This document shows positions 60,316-64,000 of a DNA stretch of 64,000 bases, in pieces. Source of the stretch: Actinoplanes nipponensis (GTDB taxonomy: Bacteria > Actinomycetota > Actinomycetes > Mycobacteriales > Micromonosporaceae); contig NZ_BOMQ01000063.1 in NCBI RefSeq assembly GCF_016862275.1, forward strand, positions 124,001 through 188,000, in the 5' to 3' direction. A model generated the notes under the pieces. It had not been told where the DNA came from, made no database searches, and worked only from the letters and a program-made list of their open reading frames with translations. The translations under genes and the position numbers were made by a program. Positions within the stretch are counted from its first letter, which is position 1. The number at the start of each line of letters is the position of its first letter.

Positions 60316-63300
60316 TCATGGATGCCACGAGTTCGTGACGGCCTTCTTGAGCATCTCCAGGGTCTGCTTGTTGACCTCGGCGCCGAGCGGTGTGGCCGGA
60401 TCGAGGTAGTAGAACGACCAGGTCACGTCCGCGTCGTCGGCGAGGTAGTCGCCCAGCCGGCCCTCACAGCGGGGGCACGGGGTCCGGTCCGAGTACAGCT
60501 CCTTGATCTTGCTGACCTCCTTGCCCTCGCCCCGCAGCTTGTTGATCTGCTCGATGATGAAGTCCTCCGAATGCTTGCCCTCGCCGTCACTCATGGCCTT
60601 GAGCAGCCGCTCCTGGCCGTCGACCTCGACCTTGGCCACGGCGACGTTCCGGGAGGGGTAGAAGGGCAGCGACCGGCGGAACTCCATGGCGGTCGTACCG
60701 AGCGCCGTGGACAGCCAGTTGACCTTGCGACCCAGGCAGTCGACGTTGTGCACCAGCAGGGCGGACGCGCCGGCCACGACGTAGTAGGTGTGGATGTCGT
60801 CGACGGTGAGGTCGTACATCTGCTGGTGTCCGGGGTGGGGCCGGACATCGGTCACCACGCCCGCGCGGCCGTCCTCCGTGCGCAGCGCGTCGTCGACCTT
60901 CAGGTCGCCGGCGTCCACCCACCCGAGGTCCGCGATGCGCCAGAACGGGTGGTTGTGGGTGGTGCGCACGACGAACTCGTCGCCCGCCGCGTCCCGGACG
61001 GTGACGTCCCTCAGGTCGGTGTCGGTGTGCTCGTGCACCCACGAGACCGTCCCGGTGGCCGGCCCGCCGGTGACCGGGTCGATACCGGTGACCCGGTCGC
61101 CCTCGCGTACCTGGTCGATCGGTTTGCTGCCGCCGCCGGCCAGCCGGACCGGGGTGTCCGCGGCGAAGCTGTGCCCGGTGGCGCAACCCTTCTCCGCCAG
61201 CGCCTTGGCCGCGTCGCCCTCCAGCTTCGCGAGCGCGCTGGCCTCCACCTCCGCGAGCCGTACGGCCGCGTAGGCCTCCTCGATGCCGATGCCGGTACGC
61301 ATGGCGACCCGCAGCGTCATGACACTGCGCGCCGCCACCTTGAGCACGGCCGGCGCCGCGATGCTGCCCAGCGCCCAGGCGCAGGCCGTCTTCCAGTTCG
61401 GCTTCTCGGCCCGCGCACACTCGACGAAGTCGCTGACCATGCCGTACGCGAACTTGGTCATCAGGTCACGCCGGATCGCGCCCACGTCGATGCGCTCGGT
61501 ACGCGTCTCGTGGATGTCCACGTCACCGACGCCGAGGTAGTCGATGGTGTAGGCGTCCGGGCAGGACGTGGCGGTCTGATCGGGGCAGGTCCGCACCAGG
61601 TAGGTGATCTGGCCGGTGATGTGGTGATCGACCTTCAGGTCACAGACGTTGATGTCGTTCCACGGGATGACGCAGTCGTCGTCCGGGGTCACCTCGTCCC
61701 TGATGTTGGGGACGATCTGCAGGCCGGCGGCTCCGCTCGGCCCCTCCCCGCTGATCGCCACGGCGAAGGCGTTGTTGCGCGCCTCGATCTCGGCCAGCAC
61801 CTTGGCGCTCTCGGCCTGTTCCGCGGCCTCCCGCGCGTTGGCCGCCGCCAGCTCCGCCGCGTCGGCGTCCTTGTCGGCCTTGGCCGCCACGTCACGGGCG
61901 ATCGCCGCGTCGGCCTCGGCCGCGTTGGCCGCCGCACGGGCCGACTGGGCATCGGCCTCGGCGGCGCTGGCCGCCTCCCGGGCCGCGGCGGCGTCGGCCT
62001 CCGCGGTGGTGGCTGCCCGGTCGGCCGCCGCGGCGTCCTCCTGGGCCTGGCGGTTGTACTCGGAGGTGCTCGCATCGGCCTTGATCGCGGCGGCCATGTC
62101 GGTCGCCGCCTGGGCCGCGTACACCTTGGTCTGCTGCAGTGCGGCCAGCGCGCGGGACACGTCCGCGGCCGCTTGCGCCGCGGCCACCGCCGCGGCCTTG
62201 GAGTCGGCCGCGGCCCGGTCGGCGGCCTGCTGCGCCGCGGTGGCCGCCCGCGCGGCCTCGGCGGCGCGGATCTGCGCCGTCGCCGCCTGCTGCTCGGCCA
62301 GGGTCTTGGCGTTCTGGCCGATCAGCACCGCCATCCCGGCGGACGCGTCGATCTCGCGGTACGCCGTGCCGATCGCGATGGCCGTGTTCGCCGGGTTGAC
62401 CACGGCGGCCGCCGCGTCCCGCGCGCCGACCGCCGCCACGGATGCCGCGTACGCCCAGCCGGCCGACTTGCCGGCGTCGACCTGGGCCTCCCGGGCCAGC
62501 ACCTTGGCCGCGGCGGCATCCGCCGCGGCGGCCACGGAGGCGGCCTGGGCCTTGCGTACTTCGGCCTGCGCGGCACGGACCGCGCCGGCGGCCTGCGCCG
62601 AGCCGGCGATCGCGTCGGCCGCCGCGGCGTGGGCGATGGCGGCCTGGGCGCTGGTGGTCACGGCGTCGGCCTGGGCGGCGTCGGAGGCCGCCCGGGCGCG
62701 TCCGGCCGCCGCGGTGGCCTGGGTGGCCGCCGCGCGGGCGGCCGAGGCGGCCGCGGTGGCGCTGTCGGCCGCCGACCGGGCGCTCGTCGCGGCCGTCGTC
62801 GCCTGATCGGCGTAGACCTGTGCCTCGTCGGCGGCCTTACGGGCCGCCTGGGCGTTGGCGGTGCCCTCGTCCGCGGACGCCTTCGCGTTCGCGGCCTGGG
62901 CCTTGGCCACCGCGGCGTCCTTGAGGTGTTCCGCGGTGACCGCGTCGCGGCGGGCGTTCACCGCGTCGGCCTCGGACTTCTCGGCCGCCGCCCGCTTCTG
63001 CGCCGCGGTTGTGCCCGCCGTCTCGGCATTCGTCCGGGCGGTCGCCGCGACGCTGCGCTGCTGCTCCGCCCGGCGTTCCGCCTCGGCTGCCTTGGCGCGC
63101 TCCTGGTCCGCCCGGGCCCGAGCGGCAGCCGCGTTGCGCTGCTCCTGCTCGGCGATGCCCCGCTTGGCGTGAGCGTCAGCGGCGGCCGCCTTCGCGACCT
63201 TCTCCGCCGCCTCGGCCCGGGCGCGACCGGAGGCCGCCTTCTCCGCGCCGGCCTTGGCCACCGCGACCTGGGTCACCGCGGCGTCGGCGGCCGCCTTGGC

Positions 63301-64000
63301 CTGCTTCGCGGCCTCCTCCGAGGCCGCCCGGCGGAACTGCGCCTGCAGCGCGTTCTCCTCGGCGCAGGCCTGCGCGAACAGGGCGCTGCTGGTCGCCGTG
63401 GTGGCCAGCGACGTCTTCTTGGCCGTCGCGATGGCCTTGGCCGCGGCCTCCGTCGCGGCCACCGCGGCCTTGGTCACCTGGACGGACTGCAGCGCGTAGG
63501 CCAGCCCGCGACCGCGTGGGGTGTGGTTGGCCGCGGCGATCTGCGCGGCCTGCTCCTGCGCGGCGTCGGCCTTGCCGGACTGGGCCTTGACCGAGGTCAG
63601 CGCGTTGTTGGCGATGACGAGCTGCTGGTCGATCGCGGTCTGGGTGCCCTTGAGGGCGGTGGTGAAGGCGGCCGGGGGCGTCCAGGTCGAGCCCATGCTC
63701 TTCTGGTACGCCAGCATCCGGTCGGCGATCCAGGCCTGCCCGACCGACTCGGTGAGGGCGGTGGACGCGTCGAACATGTCCTTCCAGGCCTGGGCCTCGG
63801 CCGCCACGATGGCGTTGCGCGGTGCGGCCTGCGCGTCGAGCTCGGCCTGCCACTCCGCCTGGGCCACCGAGGTGACGTCGACCAGCGCCCGGTAGGGATC
63901 GGCGGGGTTGCGGTAGTCGCAGCCGGCCCAGCGGGCCTTCAGCGACTCGACCTCCTGCCGGAACTCCGCGGAGTCGGCCACCGGCGCGTCCTTGGCGAAC
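60316..64000 (-). CDS. Polymorphic toxin: Ala-rich coiled coil, HINT domain, C-terminal deaminase-like toxin (5' end outside window)
   Basis: The frame stays open to the right edge, so the N-terminus is missing; a GTG at 63981 is only an internal candidate. About 760 residues are Ala/Lys/Glu/Asp-rich helical repeats. A Cys-containing globular part follows, then a HINT autoprocessing domain (about 60745-61190) from CATGHSFAADTPV through RTTHNHPFW to ASALLVHNV. The last 140 residues hold a HSE motif (GKHSEDFIIEQIN) and PCPRC 25-30 residues later in LYSDRTPCPRCEGRL. HSE plus PCxxC is the zinc site of the nucleic-acid deaminase superfamily seen in bacterial toxins. Release by HINT and base deamination of DNA or RNA are inferred. 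Confidence 0.85.
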   Translation of the reverse strand, partial: FAKDAPVADSAEFRQEVESLKARWAGCDYRNPADPYRALVDVTSVAQAEWQAELDAQAAPRNAIVAAEAQAWKDMFDASTALTESVGQAWIADRMLAYQKSMGSTWTPPAAFTTALKGTQTAIDQQLVIANNALTSVKAQSGKADAAQEQAAQIAAANHTPRGRGLAYALQSVQVTKAAVAATEAAAKAIATAKKTSLATTATSSALFAQACAEENALQAQFRRAASEEAAKQAKAAADAAVTQVAVAKAGAEKAASGRARAEAAEKVAKAAAADAHAKRGIAEQEQRNAAAARARADQERAKAAEAERRAEQQRSVAATARTNAETAGTTAAQKRAAAEKSEADAVNARRDAVTAEHLKDAAVAKAQAANAKASADEGTANAQAARKAADEAQVYADQATTAATSARSAADSATAAASAARAAATQATAAAGRARAASDAAQADAVTTSAQAAIAHAAAADAIAGSAQAAGAVRAAQAEVRKAQAASVAAAADAAAAKVLAREAQVDAGKSAGWAYAASVAAVGARDAAAAVVNPANTAIAIGTAYREIDASAGMAVLIGQNAKTLAEQQAATAQIRAAEAARAATAAQQAADRAAADSKAAAVAAAQAAADVSRALAALQQTKVYAAQAATDMAAAIKADASTSEYNRQAQEDAAAADRAATTAEADAAAAREAASAAEADAQSARAAANAAEADAAIARDVAAKADKDADAAELAAANAREAAEQAESAKVLAEIEARNNAFAVAISGEGPSGAAGLQIVPNIRDEVTPDDDCVIPWNDINVCDLKVDHHITGQITYLVRTCPDQTATSCPDAYTIDYLGVGDVDIHETRTERIDVGAIRRDLMTKFAYGMVSDFVECARAEKPNWKTACAWALGSIAAPAVLKVAARSVMTLRVAMRTGIGIEEAYAAVRLAEVEASALAKLEGDAAKALAEKGCATGHSFAADTPVRLAGGGSKPIDQVREGDRVTGIDPVTGGPATGTVSWVHEHTDTDLRDVTVRDAAGDEFVVRTTHNHPFWRIADLGWVDAGDLKVDDALRTEDGRAGVVTDVRPHPGHQQMYDLTVDDIHTYYVVAGASALLVHNVDCLGRKVNWLSTALGTTAMEFRRSLPFYPSRNVAVAKVEVDGQERLLKAMSDGEGKHSEDFIIEQINKLRGEGKEVSKIKELYSDRTPCPRCEGRLGDYLADDADVTWSFYYLDPATPLGAEVNKQTLEMLKKAVTNSWHP

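Overview
This window is chromosomal DNA from a high-GC actinobacterium, most likely a member of the Micromonosporaceae (Actinoplanes-like). The evidence is the strong G/C bias at third codon positions, many GTG starts, frequent leaderless genes, a BldG partner switch, WXG100/EccE type VII secretion genes, and a gene order that follows the topA-bldG-tad-acs region of Streptomyces coelicolor and the Rv3644c-Rv3671c region of Mycobacterium tuberculosis. These comparisons are from memory, not from a search.

Left edge (1-3.5 kb). This is an accessory, less GC-rich patch beside the 3' end of a tRNA-Thr(CGU). It holds the N-terminal 518 residues of a membrane NACHT NTPase and a frameshifted S30AE-type hibernation-factor pseudogene.

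Core block (3.5-26 kb). It carries a membrane metallophosphoesterase with a 20-copy pentapeptide tail, ricT, an LPITG-anchored surface protein, an EbfC/EspC-like three-gene operon, holB, a fused MFS-dTMP kinase with a long repetitive tail, and a trio of PLP aldolase/deaminase, TetR regulator and D-arabinono-lactone oxidase. It ends with topA and two conserved unknowns, the proton pyrophosphatase hppA, and the apgA-bldG partner-switch pair.

Core block (26-39.5 kb). An MrfA-like helicase is followed by a tightly overlapping tad (Flp pilus) operon reading leftward: ssd/cpaE-like, tadA, tadB, an unrecognised 106-aa ORF, tadC, DUF4244 pilin-like, and two TadE-like genes. To its right are a STAS protein, a 6C-type RNA, a HAD phosphatase, an Ms1-like RNA, a PH-like membrane protein, a Fic-like protein and acetyl-CoA synthetase.

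Secretion and regulation block (39.6-60 kb). A duplicated module contains two secreted M6 (immune inhibitor A) metallopeptidases, each followed by a small lipoprotein and each preceded by the same structured leader. Next come an EphE-like hydrolase lacking a recognisable nucleophile, an SseB-type repeat protein, a WXG100 pair, eccE, a four-TM holin-like protein, rarD, an ECF sigma/zinc anti-sigma pair, IclR and MFS genes, and a polyprenyl diphosphate synthase.

Right edge (59.8-64 kb). A large polymorphic toxin is truncated by the window edge. It has an alanine-rich stalk, a HINT domain and a C-terminal deaminase-like toxin. The small gene just downstream is a candidate immunity gene.
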